This document shows positions 1 to 8,341 of a DNA stretch of 64,000 nt, piece by piece (the stretch's first letter is position 1; every line of letters starts with the position of its first letter). This stretch comes from Oscillospiraceae bacterium. Its GTDB lineage: Bacteria; Bacillota; Clostridia; Oscillospirales; Acutalibacteraceae. The stretch spans positions 19,734 to 83,733 of the forward strand of contig SVPF01000004.1 of assembly GCA_015066005.1 (NCBI GenBank). The letters run 5' to 3'. Made by a program: the position numbers and the translations under genes. The notes beneath the pieces were generated by a model. The model ran no database searches. It was given only the letters and a program-made list of their open reading frames with translations, and was not told the origin of the DNA.

Positions 1-28
1 GCGTAATTCGTAATTATTGTGCAAACCC

Positions 29-165
29 TTGCCTCCATCTGATGAGGGAGGTGGATTTTTGCGAAGCAAAAAGACGGAGGGAGAGACCGAAAACACTGTA
101 AATAAGCACTTTCTCTCCCTCAGTCACGAGTTCCTCGTGCCAGCTCCCTCGTCAGAGGGAGCCAA
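29..165. repeat. MITE-like palindromic element with terminal inverted repeats
   Basis: The termini (29-54 and 140-165) are imperfect 26-bp inverted repeats, about 22 of 26 positions complementary, built around GAGGGAG and CTCCCTC. Inside are three more stems: TTTTTGC/GCAAAAA at 56-62 and 66-72, GAGGGAGAG/CTCTCCCTC near 77-85 and 112-120, and CACGAG/CTCGTG at 125-130 and 134-139. Together they could fold as a four-way cloverleaf. There is no plausible gene in it. GC-rich palindromes of this sort recur between genes in many clostridial genomes; copy number here cannot be judged from one window. Confidence 0.7.
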
Positions 166-212
166 TGATATATCCATCCAACCGAGTGATAAACCCCAAT
201 TTATAAAACATA

Positions 213-241
213 TTGACAAGGCAGCAAGCGTATGCTATAAT
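213..241 (+). promoter_or_regulatory. Consensus sigma-A promoter of the ArsR/SdpI operon
   Basis: TTGACA (213-218), a 17-bp spacer, then TATAAT (236-241): a perfect match to the vegetative consensus. It lies just upstream of the palindromic operator and of the repressor gene starting at 283. Confidence 0.85.
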
Positions 242-265
242 ACATTTAACAATTAGGTTAAATGT
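242..265 (+). promoter_or_regulatory. Palindromic operator, probable autoregulation site
   Basis: Perfect 9-bp arms ACATTTAAC (242-250) and GTTAAATGT (257-265) flank the spacer AATTAG, immediately downstream of the -10 box and upstream of the Shine-Dalgarno sequence. The position covers the expected transcription start. This is the usual place for an ArsR-family autorepressor to bind, so I infer that the product of the next gene binds here. Confidence 0.7.
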
Positions 266-282
266 TAAATAAGGAGGATACC

Positions 283-558
283 ATGGCTTTACAAAATACG
301 TTAAAAGCCCTTGCCGACCCCATACGGCGCGACATACTCAATATGCTAAAAAACGGGCCGCTTTCGGCTGGTGAAATTTGCGATGCATTTTCGGTTACCG
401 ATGCTTCAATTTCCCGTCATTTGTCGGTACTGAAGGATGCCGATTTAATTCGCGATAACCGCAAAGGCAAATTTATTTATTATGAAATTAACACCTCGGT
501 TTTAGAGGAAACGTTATTATGGATTACTGATTTAAAAGGAGAAAATAGCAATGCTTAA
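283..558 (+). CDS. ArsR/SmtB-family transcriptional repressor (SdpR-like)
   Basis: This 91-residue winged-helix regulator begins with ALQNTLKALADPIRRDIL, the typical ArsR N-terminus, followed by a helix-turn-helix region (GEICDAFSVTDASISRHLSVL) and a wing ending in KFIYYEIN. The ATG at 283 is preferred over the in-frame ATG at 262 because AAGGAGG (271-277) sits at proper spacing before it. There is no obvious metal-binding cysteine pair of the ArsR CxC type, so it need not be a metal sensor. The gene overlaps the downstream SdpI-like gene by 8 bp. In Bacillus, an SdpR repressor is paired with the SdpI immunity/sensor protein; the same pairing here suggests that the membrane protein controls the repressor. 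Confidence 0.85.
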   Translation: MALQNTLKALADPIRRDILNMLKNGPLSAGEICDAFSVTDASISRHLSVLKDADLIRDNRKGKFIYYEINTSVLEETLLWITDLKGENSNA

Positions 559-1666
559 AAAGAATTGGCTTAAAATATTAATTTCATCTTTAGTTACCCT
601 TTCCCCTATTGCTTTCGGTCTTGCTGTATGGAACAAGTTACCCGAAACAATGTCTACACATTGGGGCATTAGCGGTGAGGCCGACGGCTTTTCATCCCGC
701 ACCTTTGCTGTATTTGGTTTACCGCTGATTTTACTTGCGCTTAATTTTATTTGTATTGTTACCTCATTTTTCGACAAAAAGAACCGCGGCACCAAAGTGC
801 ATAATATGATTTATTACATCATACCCCTCATTTCGCTTTTTACAAACGCAATAGTTTATTCAGCCGCATTTGAAAAAACTTGGGATTTTGCCGCCATTAT
901 CCCCTTGGTTTTAGGCCTTTTGTTTGCCGTAATGGGCAACCTTATGCCGAAAATACGCCAAAACGGTACTCTTGGTATTAAGACAAAATGGACCCTTCAA
1001 AGCGAAGAAAATTGGAACGCTACCCACCGCTTTGGCGGTAAGGTTATGGTAATTGCAGGGTTACTGGTTATGCTCACCGCATTTTTACCTGTGGTACCTA
1101 TGTTTTTTACCACTATGGCAATTATTTTAATTGCAGTGTTTGCCGCTATGCTTTATTCTTACCTTTATTATAAAAAAGAGGTTAAAAACGGCAAAACCGA
1201 CTTTAACCACATTTGCCCTAAATTCAATAAAGTAGGCAAAATTATAAGCCTAATTGTTGTTCCCATTATAATAATTGGTATTTGCATTGTAATGTTTACA
1301 GGCAGTATCAGCATAACCTACACCGACGACAGCTTTACGGTTGACAGCACCTACTATGACCCGCTAACCATAAATTACAGCGATATTGAAGAAATTAAAG
1401 TAAAAGAAAACGACCAAATCGGTGTAAAGGAATTTGCCTTTAACAGCGCAAAATTATCGCTTGGTAAATTTATTAACGATGAATTCGGCTCGCACACACG
1501 CTATACCTATAACGCCTGCAAAACTGTTGTGGTTATGAAAATTGACGGCAAAATCCTTGTTATTAACGATAAAAACGATGACGTAACGCGCGAAATTTAC
1601 CTTAAAATTTTAGGTAAAATTCAAAGCAACAGCGGTTTTATCACCGGCGAGGGGGAAGAAATATGA
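551..1666 (+). CDS. SdpI-family membrane protein with DUF1648 and C-terminal PH-like domain
   Basis: This is a 371-residue integral membrane protein. The N-terminus has a membrane helix followed by the DUF1648-type motif (LPETMSTHWGISGEADGF), then several further helices. The middle contains the SdpI-type stretch MPKIRQNGTLGIKTKWTL followed by a helix pair. After the last helix (about residue 245), a soluble segment rich in beta strands (ITYTDDSFTV to the C-terminus) resembles bacterial PH-like domains. SdpI of Bacillus gives immunity to the SdpC toxin and sequesters SdpR at the membrane. No toxin gene is visible here, so the role is more likely signalling or envelope defence. It overlaps both neighbours by 4-8 bp. 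Confidence 0.8.
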   Translation: MLKKNWLKILISSLVTLSPIAFGLAVWNKLPETMSTHWGISGEADGFSSRTFAVFGLPLILLALNFICIVTSFFDKKNRGTKVHNMIYYIIPLISLFTNAIVYSAAFEKTWDFAAIIPLVLGLLFAVMGNLMPKIRQNGTLGIKTKWTLQSEENWNATHRFGGKVMVIAGLLVMLTAFLPVVPMFFTTMAIILIAVFAAMLYSYLYYKKEVKNGKTDFNHICPKFNKVGKIISLIVVPIIIIGICIVMFTGSISITYTDDSFTVDSTYYDPLTINYSDIEEIKVKENDQIGVKEFAFNSAKLSLGKFINDEFGSHTRYTYNACKTVVVMKIDGKILVINDKNDDVTREIYLKILGKIQSNSGFITGEGEEI

Positions 1667-2541
1667 CCGCAATTAAAACCGAAAATTTAACTAAATATTA
1701 TGGCAAAAGCCGTGGTATTATCGACCTGTCACTAACTGTTGAAGATGGCGACTTTTTTGGTTTTATCGGTCCTAACGGAGCAGGTAAAAGCACAACTATA
1801 CGCACCCTTTTAGGCTTTATAAATTCAAACGGCGGCACCGCCGAGGTTTTAGGCCTAAACGTTAAAGAAAACAAAACCGAAATTTTAAAAAACGTCGGCT
1901 ATCTTCCTGCAGACGCTTCATTTTATAAGGGTATGAAGGTAAAGGAAATTTTAAAGCTTTCAAGCAATTTAAGAGGCCTTGACTGCAGTGAGGAAGCCAA
2001 AATTCTTTGCGAACGACTTGACCTAGACGTTAATAAAAAAATTGAAGAATTATCACTTGGCAACCGTAAAAAAGTGGGCATTGTTTGCGCTTTGCAGCAT
2101 AAGCCACAGCTTTATATTTTAGATGAGCCGACAAGCGGACTTGACCCACTTATTCAGCACGAATTTTACACAATTTTACAGGAACGCAATAACGAAGGTG
2201 CGACAATATTTTTATCCAGCCATATTTTGTCCGAAGTGGCGCGCTACTGCAAAAACGCCGCCATTATTCGCGATGGAAAATTACTTGCCTGTGACAGCGT
2301 TTCTAACCTTTCACACAGTGACGTTAAACGTGTCACCCTTAAGGGCGCAACCGAAATTCCGCAAAACGACAATATTCGTGACCTTAAAACCGAAAACGGC
2401 ATAACAAGCTTTTTATATAACGGTAAATCAAACGCTTTAATTAGAGAACTTGTAAACCTTCACTTTGAAGACCTAACCATTACCGACCCTGAGCTTAGTG
2501 AGGTATTTATGCACTATTACAGAAAGGATGGCGAGCAGTAA
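1663..2541 (+). CDS. ABC transporter ATP-binding protein (exporter type)
   Basis: This is a 292-residue ATPase with Walker A GPNGAGKST near residue 37, signature ELSLGNRKKVG near residue 130 (a degenerate LSGGQ), Walker B LYILDEPTSGLDP near residue 152 and the H-loop in LSSHILSEV. A C-terminal extension of about 80 residues is typical of the DrrA/NatA/BcrA class, which drives export of drugs, antimicrobial peptides or ions. It partners with the permease that starts on its last base. It is the only ABC ATPase in the window and does not belong to the MsmX/UgpC class used by sugar importers. Confidence 0.9.
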   Translation: MTAIKTENLTKYYGKSRGIIDLSLTVEDGDFFGFIGPNGAGKSTTIRTLLGFINSNGGTAEVLGLNVKENKTEILKNVGYLPADASFYKGMKVKEILKLSSNLRGLDCSEEAKILCERLDLDVNKKIEELSLGNRKKVGIVCALQHKPQLYILDEPTSGLDPLIQHEFYTILQERNNEGATIFLSSHILSEVARYCKNAAIIRDGKLLACDSVSNLSHSDVKRVTLKGATEIPQNDNIRDLKTENGITSFLYNGKSNALIRELVNLHFEDLTITDPELSEVFMHYYRKDGEQ

Positions 2542-3326
2542 TGACTTTACTTTTTCACGAGCTGAGAAAAAACCGAATTTCACTTTTAATTTGGACTGCC
2601 GCCATTACCTTTATGCTTGGCGTAACTATTGTTATTTTTCCTGAAATGGCAGGCCAAATGGGCGAAATGGAAAATATGTTTGCCGAAATGGGCGCCTTTA
2701 CCGAAGCCTTTGGTATGGACCGCATTAACTTTGGCGAATTTATTGGCTATTTTGGTATTGAATGCGGCAACGTTTTAGGTATGGGCGGTGCATTCTTTGC
2801 CGCTGTTGTAGGTATTACCGCCCTTTCAAGTGAAGAAAGCCACAACACCGCTGAATTTTTGCTGTCACACCCTATTTCCCGCGCAAAAATTGTTGGCTTA
2901 AAATTATTGTCGGTAATATTACAAATTGTTATTTTAAACCTTATAGTTATTGGTATTGTTGTTTTGCTTACCGCAGTTATAATTGATAACCCACCCTTTA
3001 AAACAATGCTTTTAATATTTTTGGCATATTTCATTTTACAGCTCCAAATTGCATTTATTTGCTTTGGCGCCTCGGCATTTATAAAATCAAATGCAATTGG
3101 TCTTGGTATTGGTGTTGGGTTTATGCTTTATATGACAAATATTCTTTCGAACATTACCGATGACCTTAAACCTTTAAAATATCTTACGCCTTTTGCCTAC
3201 ACCGACAGCGCCGATATTATAACAAACAATCACTTAACCTATAAATACCTGTTTGTCGGTATTGCTTTTGCGGTTATTGGCGTTGCTTTGGCATTTATTA
3301 AATACACCAAAAAGGACATTGCTTAA
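2541..3326 (+). CDS. ABC-2 type permease of the SdpI-linked exporter
   Basis: This 261-residue protein has about six hydrophobic segments in the ABC-2 permease layout: an N-terminal helix after FHELRKNR, a large loop rich in Met, Gly and Glu (residues 35-70), a pair of helices around EESHNTAEFLLSHPISRAKI, and a C-terminal helix. The motif with LSHPISR is common in ABC-2 permeases of resistance exporters. The start codon overlaps the ATPase stop. The 3' end overlaps the convergent minus-strand gene by 4 bp, so there is no room for a dedicated terminator. The four genes 283-3326 probably form one small stress- or toxin-responsive unit. Confidence 0.85.
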   Translation: MTLLFHELRKNRISLLIWTAAITFMLGVTIVIFPEMAGQMGEMENMFAEMGAFTEAFGMDRINFGEFIGYFGIECGNVLGMGGAFFAAVVGITALSSEESHNTAEFLLSHPISRAKIVGLKLLSVILQIVILNLIVIGIVVLLTAVIIDNPPFKTMLLIFLAYFILQLQIAFICFGASAFIKSNAIGLGIGVGFMLYMTNILSNITDDLKPLKYLTPFAYTDSADIITNNHLTYKYLFVGIAFAVIGVALAFIKYTKKDIA

Positions 3327-4150
3327 TTAATAGTTTCGGCTATACCATCACATAATTCGCTGACTAATTTATGCTCATTTATCATATGCCCGACGCCCTT
3401 ATAAAAGCTGTTTGAAAGGGTGGGCTTTACGGTAGAGGCAAATACCTTCGGGCTACCGCTTCTGGCCGAAATTAGAAAGGACAAAAAACTACTGTTGAGC
3501 TGACGAAAGCTGTTAAAAATTTTCGTCAGCTCTTTTTTATTTGTTTTACCCATTTGTGAAAGTGAAAAACAAATGGCATTAAAGCTGTTTGCCGTATCCC
3601 GTAAATACTCTTTAGAATACCCGTTTATAGCGGTGGCAAAATCGTTATTGTTAAGCAAAAGCGACGGGTGCATAGCACCAATAACCGACCAAAAGTATAT
3701 TTGATTAAAAACACAGTTATTGCTGTAAAACGGTGCAAATTTAACCGTAATAATGGGTGAATTTTGAGGCACCGAAATCCCGAAAATTGCGTTTATATAA
3801 TTTTGCTCAAAAATATAGTGGTAAACCGACTGCTGTAAAATCGGATACCCGGACACCGCTTCAAGCTTTATTCTTTCAAGCAGTGCAATAAAGCGCGTAT
3901 TCGTTTTAAATAAAATTGCAGGGCGTGAAGGTAAATTGCTTTTTTCGGAAGAATATTCGGCATATATACTTTTAAAAATTAAATCAATTTCCTTAATTTC
4001 TTGCAAAAATTCATCCTCCAAAACAGCGCTGCTTGATTTTATGGCCGATAAAAACGATTCAATATGCTGTATGGAATTTTCACACCAGAAAACAATTGCC
4101 TTGCGAAGAAACTCGGGTGGAAGGTTGTTTTTGCAGTTAATGTAATTCAT
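3323..4150 (-). CDS. Two-repeat helical protein, possibly DUF2935-like
   Basis: This 275-residue protein has no signal peptide or membrane helix and is predicted to be almost entirely helical. It appears to consist of two similar halves: each opens with a FW...H motif (FWCENSIQHI near residue 21, FWSVIGAMHP near residue 153) and closes with a His/Glu-bearing helix (YHYIFEQNY; GHMINEHKLV). That arrangement recalls the duplicated hemerythrin-like DUF2935 family, which could bind metal, but I recognise the family only weakly. The start has AAGGGGT upstream at suitable spacing. It is divergently transcribed from murD. Confidence 0.7.
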   Translation of the reverse strand: MNYINCKNNLPPEFLRKAIVFWCENSIQHIESFLSAIKSSSAVLEDEFLQEIKEIDLIFKSIYAEYSSEKSNLPSRPAILFKTNTRFIALLERIKLEAVSGYPILQQSVYHYIFEQNYINAIFGISVPQNSPIITVKFAPFYSNNCVFNQIYFWSVIGAMHPSLLLNNNDFATAINGYSKEYLRDTANSFNAICFSLSQMGKTNKKELTKIFNSFRQLNSSFLSFLISARSGSPKVFASTVKPTLSNSFYKGVGHMINEHKLVSELCDGIAETIN

Positions 4151-4196
4151 AAGCTTACCCCTTTATTAATTTTTTGGAAATTTGTGCCTTTAATTA

Positions 4197-4225
4197 TTGA
4201 TATTTTATATATATTTAAGTATAAT
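4197..4225 (+). promoter_or_regulatory. Promoter of the murD operon
   Basis: TTGATA (4197-4202), a 17-bp spacer, TATAAT (4220-4225). One mismatch from the -35 consensus. It lies 43 bp before the murD start, in the divergent intergenic region. Confidence 0.75.
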
Positions 4226-4268
4226 ATATTTATATGCTGAATAAGTATGTCAAAACGGAGGTAGTCTT

Positions 4269-5648
4269 ATGGATTGCAAGCAGTTTTTTGAACAAATAAA
4301 GGGTAAAAAAATCGCAATGTGCGGTATTGGTGTCAGCAACACCCCTTTAATTTTAGATTTTCTTAAAAAGGGCGCTAAGGTTTACGCCTGCGACCGCCGC
4401 AGCCGCGAAATGATTGGCGATATTGCAAACGAGCTTGAAGCGGCAGGCGCTGAATTATGCCTAGGTGACAGTTATCTTGATGATTTAGAGGTTGATATTA
4501 TCTTCCGCACCCCAGGTATGAGCTTTAATTTGCCCGAATTGGAGGCCGCCCGCAAAAAAGGTATTGCCGTAACCAGCGAAATGGAAGTATTTTTTGATTT
4601 GTGCCCCGCAACCTTATTTGCAATTACCGGTTCGGACGGTAAGACCACCACAACCACACTTATTGCCAAAATGCTTGAGGCTGAGGGCAAAAAGGTTTTT
4701 GTCGGCGGTAATATCGGCAAGCCCTTACTTCCCGAAATTGAAAACATAACCGCTGATGATTTTGTTGTGGTTGAGCTTTCCTCCTTCCAGCTTATTTCTA
4801 TGCGGAAAAGTCCCGACGTGGCGGTTGTTACAAACCTTGCCCCTAACCATTTGGACGTTCATAAGGATATGGAAGAATATATTGAAGCCAAAAAGAACAT
4901 TATTCTTCACCAAAACGCCTTTTCGCGCACAGTTTTAAACCGTGATAACGAAATTACTAACGGCTTTAAAAAGTACGCGCGCGGACAGTCGTTGTCGTTT
5001 TCTATGACCGAGCCCCTTAAAAACGGTGCTTGGCTTGAAAGTGACGGCACTATTCATATGACCTACCGCGGTCTTGACGCCCCCATTATGCACCGTGATG
5101 ATATTGCCATTTTAGGCGACCACAACGTTGAAAATTACCTTGCCGCAATTGCTGCTGTTTGGGGCTTTGCAGGTATGGATTCAATAAAAAAGGTTGCAAA
5201 GGAATTTATGGGTGTTGAACACCGAATTGAATTTGTTCGCGAAGTAAACGGCGTGAAGTATTATAACGATTCTATTGCTTCCAGCCCAACCCGTACAATT
5301 GCAGGGCTTAAAGCCTTTAACCAAAAGGTACACCTTATTGCAGGCGGTTATGACAAGCATATTCCTTACGAGCCGCTTGTACCCTATATTTTAGAAAAGG
5401 TTGAAAAGCTTTACCTTTGCGGCGCAACTGCAAATAAAATTGAAGCCGCTGTAAGAAACGATAAAAATTATAACGGATGCCCTGAAATTATAAGATGCGA
5501 AAGCATTACCGCCGCCGTTTTAAAGGCTAACGAAATTGCAAAGCCGGGTGACGTTGTAACCCTTTCCCCCGCAAGCGCAAGCTTTGATGCTTACCCCAAC
5601 TTTGTGGCACGCGGAAATCATTTTAAAGAATTGGTAAACAAATTATAA
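4269..5648 (+). CDS. murD: UDP-N-acetylmuramoyl-L-alanine:D-glutamate ligase
   Basis: This cytoplasmic Mur ligase adds D-glutamate to UDP-MurNAc-L-Ala in peptidoglycan precursor synthesis. The 459 residues match the family length. An N-terminal Rossmann-like domain (CGIGVSNTPLI) is followed by the ATP-binding loop GSDGKTTTT (K125), the central-domain motif HNVENYLAAIAA and the C-terminal MurD signature LSPASASFDAYPNFVARGNHF. The start is supported by CGGAGG at 4256-4261. It sits outside any cell-division cluster, as first gene of a run of six or seven coupled genes, with the stop overlapping the next start. Confidence 0.96.
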   Translation: MDCKQFFEQIKGKKIAMCGIGVSNTPLILDFLKKGAKVYACDRRSREMIGDIANELEAAGAELCLGDSYLDDLEVDIIFRTPGMSFNLPELEAARKKGIAVTSEMEVFFDLCPATLFAITGSDGKTTTTTLIAKMLEAEGKKVFVGGNIGKPLLPEIENITADDFVVVELSSFQLISMRKSPDVAVVTNLAPNHLDVHKDMEEYIEAKKNIILHQNAFSRTVLNRDNEITNGFKKYARGQSLSFSMTEPLKNGAWLESDGTIHMTYRGLDAPIMHRDDIAILGDHNVENYLAAIAAVWGFAGMDSIKKVAKEFMGVEHRIEFVREVNGVKYYNDSIASSPTRTIAGLKAFNQKVHLIAGGYDKHIPYEPLVPYILEKVEKLYLCGATANKIEAAVRNDKNYNGCPEIIRCESITAAVLKANEIAKPGDVVTLSPASASFDAYPNFVARGNHFKELVNKL

Positions 5649-6661
5649 TGAACATTAAAGATTTACTTTTTAAGCTATCTGCTCTCGATGCGGTCGGAAA
5701 TATTTCCGCCGCGTCAGATTTTGCATACGGTATATTATCACGCTATACCGAGGCCGAAAAAATGGATAATTTAACCGTTATTGGCTTTTTAGACGGCAAA
5801 AGCGATTATACACTTATGCTGGACAGCCACATTGATCAAATTGCTATGACGGTTACCGATATTGATGAAAACGGCTTTTTAACCGTTTCGAATGCGGGTG
5901 GTATTGATATACGCACCCTGCCTTCACGCGCAGTTAATGTGCACGGCAAGGAAATTGTACCCGCTGTGTTTTGCTCTACACCGCCTCACCTTTCAAAAGG
6001 TGAAGAAACCTTTGAAGATATTGCTGACATTAAGCTTGATACAGGTCTTGGTAAAAAGGCCAAAGAAATTATCAGCCTTGGCGATTTTGTCACCTTTTCA
6101 GGCAAATGCGGTGAGCTACAAAACGATTTGGTTTACGGCCGCAGCTTTGATGACCGCGCGGCTGTTGCCTGCCTTTTAATGCTTGCCGAAAAGCTTCACG
6201 GCAAAAAGCTTCCTATAAACGTTGCCTTTGTTTTAAGCGACAGCGAGGAGCTGGGTATGCGCGGTGTTCGCACTGCCGCTTTCCGTGTAAACCCTGATGA
6301 AGCCATTGCAATTGATGTTAGTTTCGGTAACGGCATTGGCATTAAGGATGAAGAATGCGGTGAGCTTTCAAAGGGTGGTATGATTGGCATTTGCCCCGCC
6401 CTTTCAAAAGAAATCAGCAATAAGCTTATTTCACTTGCAAAGGAAAACGAAATACCCTATCAGCTTGAGGTTATGGGCAGTCGTACAGGCACTAATGCCG
6501 ATATGATAAGCATTAACCGTGAGGGCGTTAAAGCCTGCACGCTTTCTATTCCGCTTCGCAATATGCACAGTGAAACCGAAATATTATCACTCAGTGATTT
6601 GGAAAGCGTTTGCGATTTGCTTTACGCTTATATAATGGCAGGAGGTGTCCTTAATGCTTAA
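5648..6661 (+). CDS. M42-family metallo-aminopeptidase, paralog 1
   Basis: This 337-residue member of the M42 glutamyl aminopeptidase/endoglucanase family forms large cytoplasmic oligomers that trim peptides. The binuclear metal site is recognisable: H and D in LDSHIDQ, the DDR in SFDDRAAVAC, the EE of DSEELGMRGV, D in AIAIDVSFG and the late His in LRNMHSETE. The PDZ-like insert typical of the family lies between the first two motifs. It overlaps murD by 1 bp and the next M42 gene by 8 bp. The two neighbours are diverged paralogs and could form a mixed particle or have different residue specificities. Confidence 0.9.
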   Translation: MNIKDLLFKLSALDAVGNISAASDFAYGILSRYTEAEKMDNLTVIGFLDGKSDYTLMLDSHIDQIAMTVTDIDENGFLTVSNAGGIDIRTLPSRAVNVHGKEIVPAVFCSTPPHLSKGEETFEDIADIKLDTGLGKKAKEIISLGDFVTFSGKCGELQNDLVYGRSFDDRAAVACLLMLAEKLHGKKLPINVAFVLSDSEELGMRGVRTAAFRVNPDEAIAIDVSFGNGIGIKDEECGELSKGGMIGICPALSKEISNKLISLAKENEIPYQLEVMGSRTGTNADMISINREGVKACTLSIPLRNMHSETEILSLSDLESVCDLLYAYIMAGGVLNA

Positions 6662-7661
6662 TTTACTTAAAAAGCTTTGCCTTCTGGACGGCACCTCAGG
6701 TAGTGAAGATAATGTTCGCGAATTTATAATAAGCGAAATTAAGGACTTTTGCGAATATAAGGTGGACAACCTTGGTAACATTATTTGCTTTAAAAAGGGC
6801 AAAAACCGTAGCGATAAACGCCTTATGCTTGACGCCCATATGGATGAGGTTGGACTGATTATAACCGCTGTTACTGCTGACGGCTTTTTAAAGTTTGATA
6901 CCGTGGGCGGAATGGATGCATCGGTTTTAATGTTTAAAACCGTAAAAATTGGGGACGTTACAGGTGTTATTAGCGGCAAGCCCGTTCATCTTGTTTCTAA
7001 GGATGATGCAAAAAAAGCCCCCAAAGCCGAGTCGCTTTATATTGACATTGGCGCCGGCTCTAAAGAAGAAGCGCTCTCTCTTATAAGTCTTGGCGACACA
7101 GCGGTTATTCAAAGTGATTTTACCCTTATGGGCGAAAACGTTAAGGCAAAAGCCATTGACGACCGCATTGGCTGTGCAACGCTTATTGCCCTTTTAAAAG
7201 AACAGGCCGAATATGACTATTATGCGGTATTTTCCACCCAAGAGGAAATTGGCACAAGGGGCGCAAGGGTTGCCGCTTTTGCTGTAAATCCCGATTTTGC
7301 CTTAGTGCTTGAAGCTACTACCGCTGCCGATATTGCAGGGGTAAGTGAAGATAAATCGGTTTGTAATTTAGGGCGCGGCCCCGCCGTTTCATTTATGGAC
7401 CGCGCTACCGCTTATGACCGCGACCTTTATAACGCCGCACTTAATAGTGGACTAAAGGTACAGCCCAAGCGTGCAGTTGCAGGCGGTAATAATTCTGGCG
7501 CTATACACCTCAGTCGCGAGGGTGTTCGCACACTTGCAATTTCGCTTCCCTGCCGTTATATTCATTCGCCCTCGTGTGTGGCGAATATAAGCGATATGGA
7601 AAATATGCTGAAGCTTACAAAATATATGCTAAACGGTATTTTAAGCGGCGAAATAAAATGA
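6654..7661 (+). CDS. M42-family metallo-aminopeptidase, paralog 2
   Basis: This is a 335-residue M42 peptidase with all metal and catalytic motifs: LDAHMDEVG, KAIDDRIGCA, STQEEIGTRGA, LVLEATTAAD and the late His in CRYIHSPS. The ATG at 6654 is preferred to the upstream GTG at 6645 because GGAGG (6641-6645) has correct spacing only to the ATG. The stop overlaps the next start as ATGA. It matches the classical family consensus more closely than its upstream neighbour and uses Glu rather than Asp in the fourth metal motif. Confidence 0.93.
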   Translation: MLNLLKKLCLLDGTSGSEDNVREFIISEIKDFCEYKVDNLGNIICFKKGKNRSDKRLMLDAHMDEVGLIITAVTADGFLKFDTVGGMDASVLMFKTVKIGDVTGVISGKPVHLVSKDDAKKAPKAESLYIDIGAGSKEEALSLISLGDTAVIQSDFTLMGENVKAKAIDDRIGCATLIALLKEQAEYDYYAVFSTQEEIGTRGARVAAFAVNPDFALVLEATTAADIAGVSEDKSVCNLGRGPAVSFMDRATAYDRDLYNAALNSGLKVQPKRAVAGGNNSGAIHLSREGVRTLAISLPCRYIHSPSCVANISDMENMLKLTKYMLNGILSGEIK

Positions 7662-8341
7662 TAAGACTGATAAATGAATTGCCGCAAATTTCCACCGTAT
7701 CGGCAGAAATTATTAAAATAAACTGCCTTTATGACAGCTTTAAAAACGACCCGTCGGTTATGTTTTGGGTGCAGGACAGCGATAAATGCATTATTGCTAT
7801 GGCTGACGGAAATATGATAATACACAATAATAACGCCGACCTTTTAGAGCTTTCGGAATTTGTTGAGGTGCTGTCCCCCGCTTGTGTTTTTAGTGATATT
7901 GACACACTAAAAGCGATTAACCGCACACCTGACGAAAACATAAATGTTGTTTGTCGCAAGGCGGATGTTAAGGGCTTTACCCCGTGTGATGACCTTAAAA
8001 GTGATGAATTGTATGCTCTTTTAGATGTGGACGGGCTTTCCCTACCCGATTATCCACACTTTGCGGTAGATTATTGCAAAAGAAAAAACCTTGGCTTTGC
8101 AAAGGCCTTTGCCATAAAAGAAAAATGCGCTGTTATTACCTTTAATTCGGGTAATAATGCAATAATAAATGGTCTTGCCAGCCATGAAAAAGGCTATGGC
8201 AGTATTGCTTTAAAAGGTATTTTACAACAAAATTACGGCAAAGACTTTTATGCCTGTTGCCGCGACAGTGTTTTACCGTTTTACCTGAAAAACGGCTTTA
8301 AAAAACTTTACAATGCAGGATATTGGGTGAAAAACAAGTGA
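7658..8341 (+). CDS. GNAT-family N-acetyltransferase
   Basis: This 227-residue protein has its GNAT fold in the C-terminal half: a strand ending in CAVITFNSGN, then LASHEKGYGSIALKGIL, where the acetyl-CoA pyrophosphate loop (Q/RxxGxG/A type) is represented by EKGYGS, and the terminal LPFYLKNGFKKLYNAGYW motif. The N-terminal 120 residues look like a degenerate acetyltransferase or accessory domain. ATG at 7658 overlaps the peptidase stop. A reading frame extends upstream to 7574, but that part lies entirely inside the peptidase gene. Substrate unknown. Confidence 0.85.
   Translation: MIRLINELPQISTVSAEIIKINCLYDSFKNDPSVMFWVQDSDKCIIAMADGNMIIHNNNADLLELSEFVEVLSPACVFSDIDTLKAINRTPDENINVVCRKADVKGFTPCDDLKSDELYALLDVDGLSLPDYPHFAVDYCKRKNLGFAKAFAIKEKCAVITFNSGNNAIINGLASHEKGYGSIALKGILQQNYGKDFYACCRDSVLPFYLKNGFKKLYNAGYWVKNK

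Noticed and set aside
17..256. 79-residue frame across the left intergenic region
   Set aside because: It runs through the palindromic element and the promoter and ends inside the operator; no ribosome site or protein-like composition.
1663..2541. Using this ATPase as energiser for the sugar permeases
   Set aside because: Its C-terminal extension and permease partner are of the drug/peptide exporter class; sugar importer ATPases carry a regulatory OB-fold domain not seen here.
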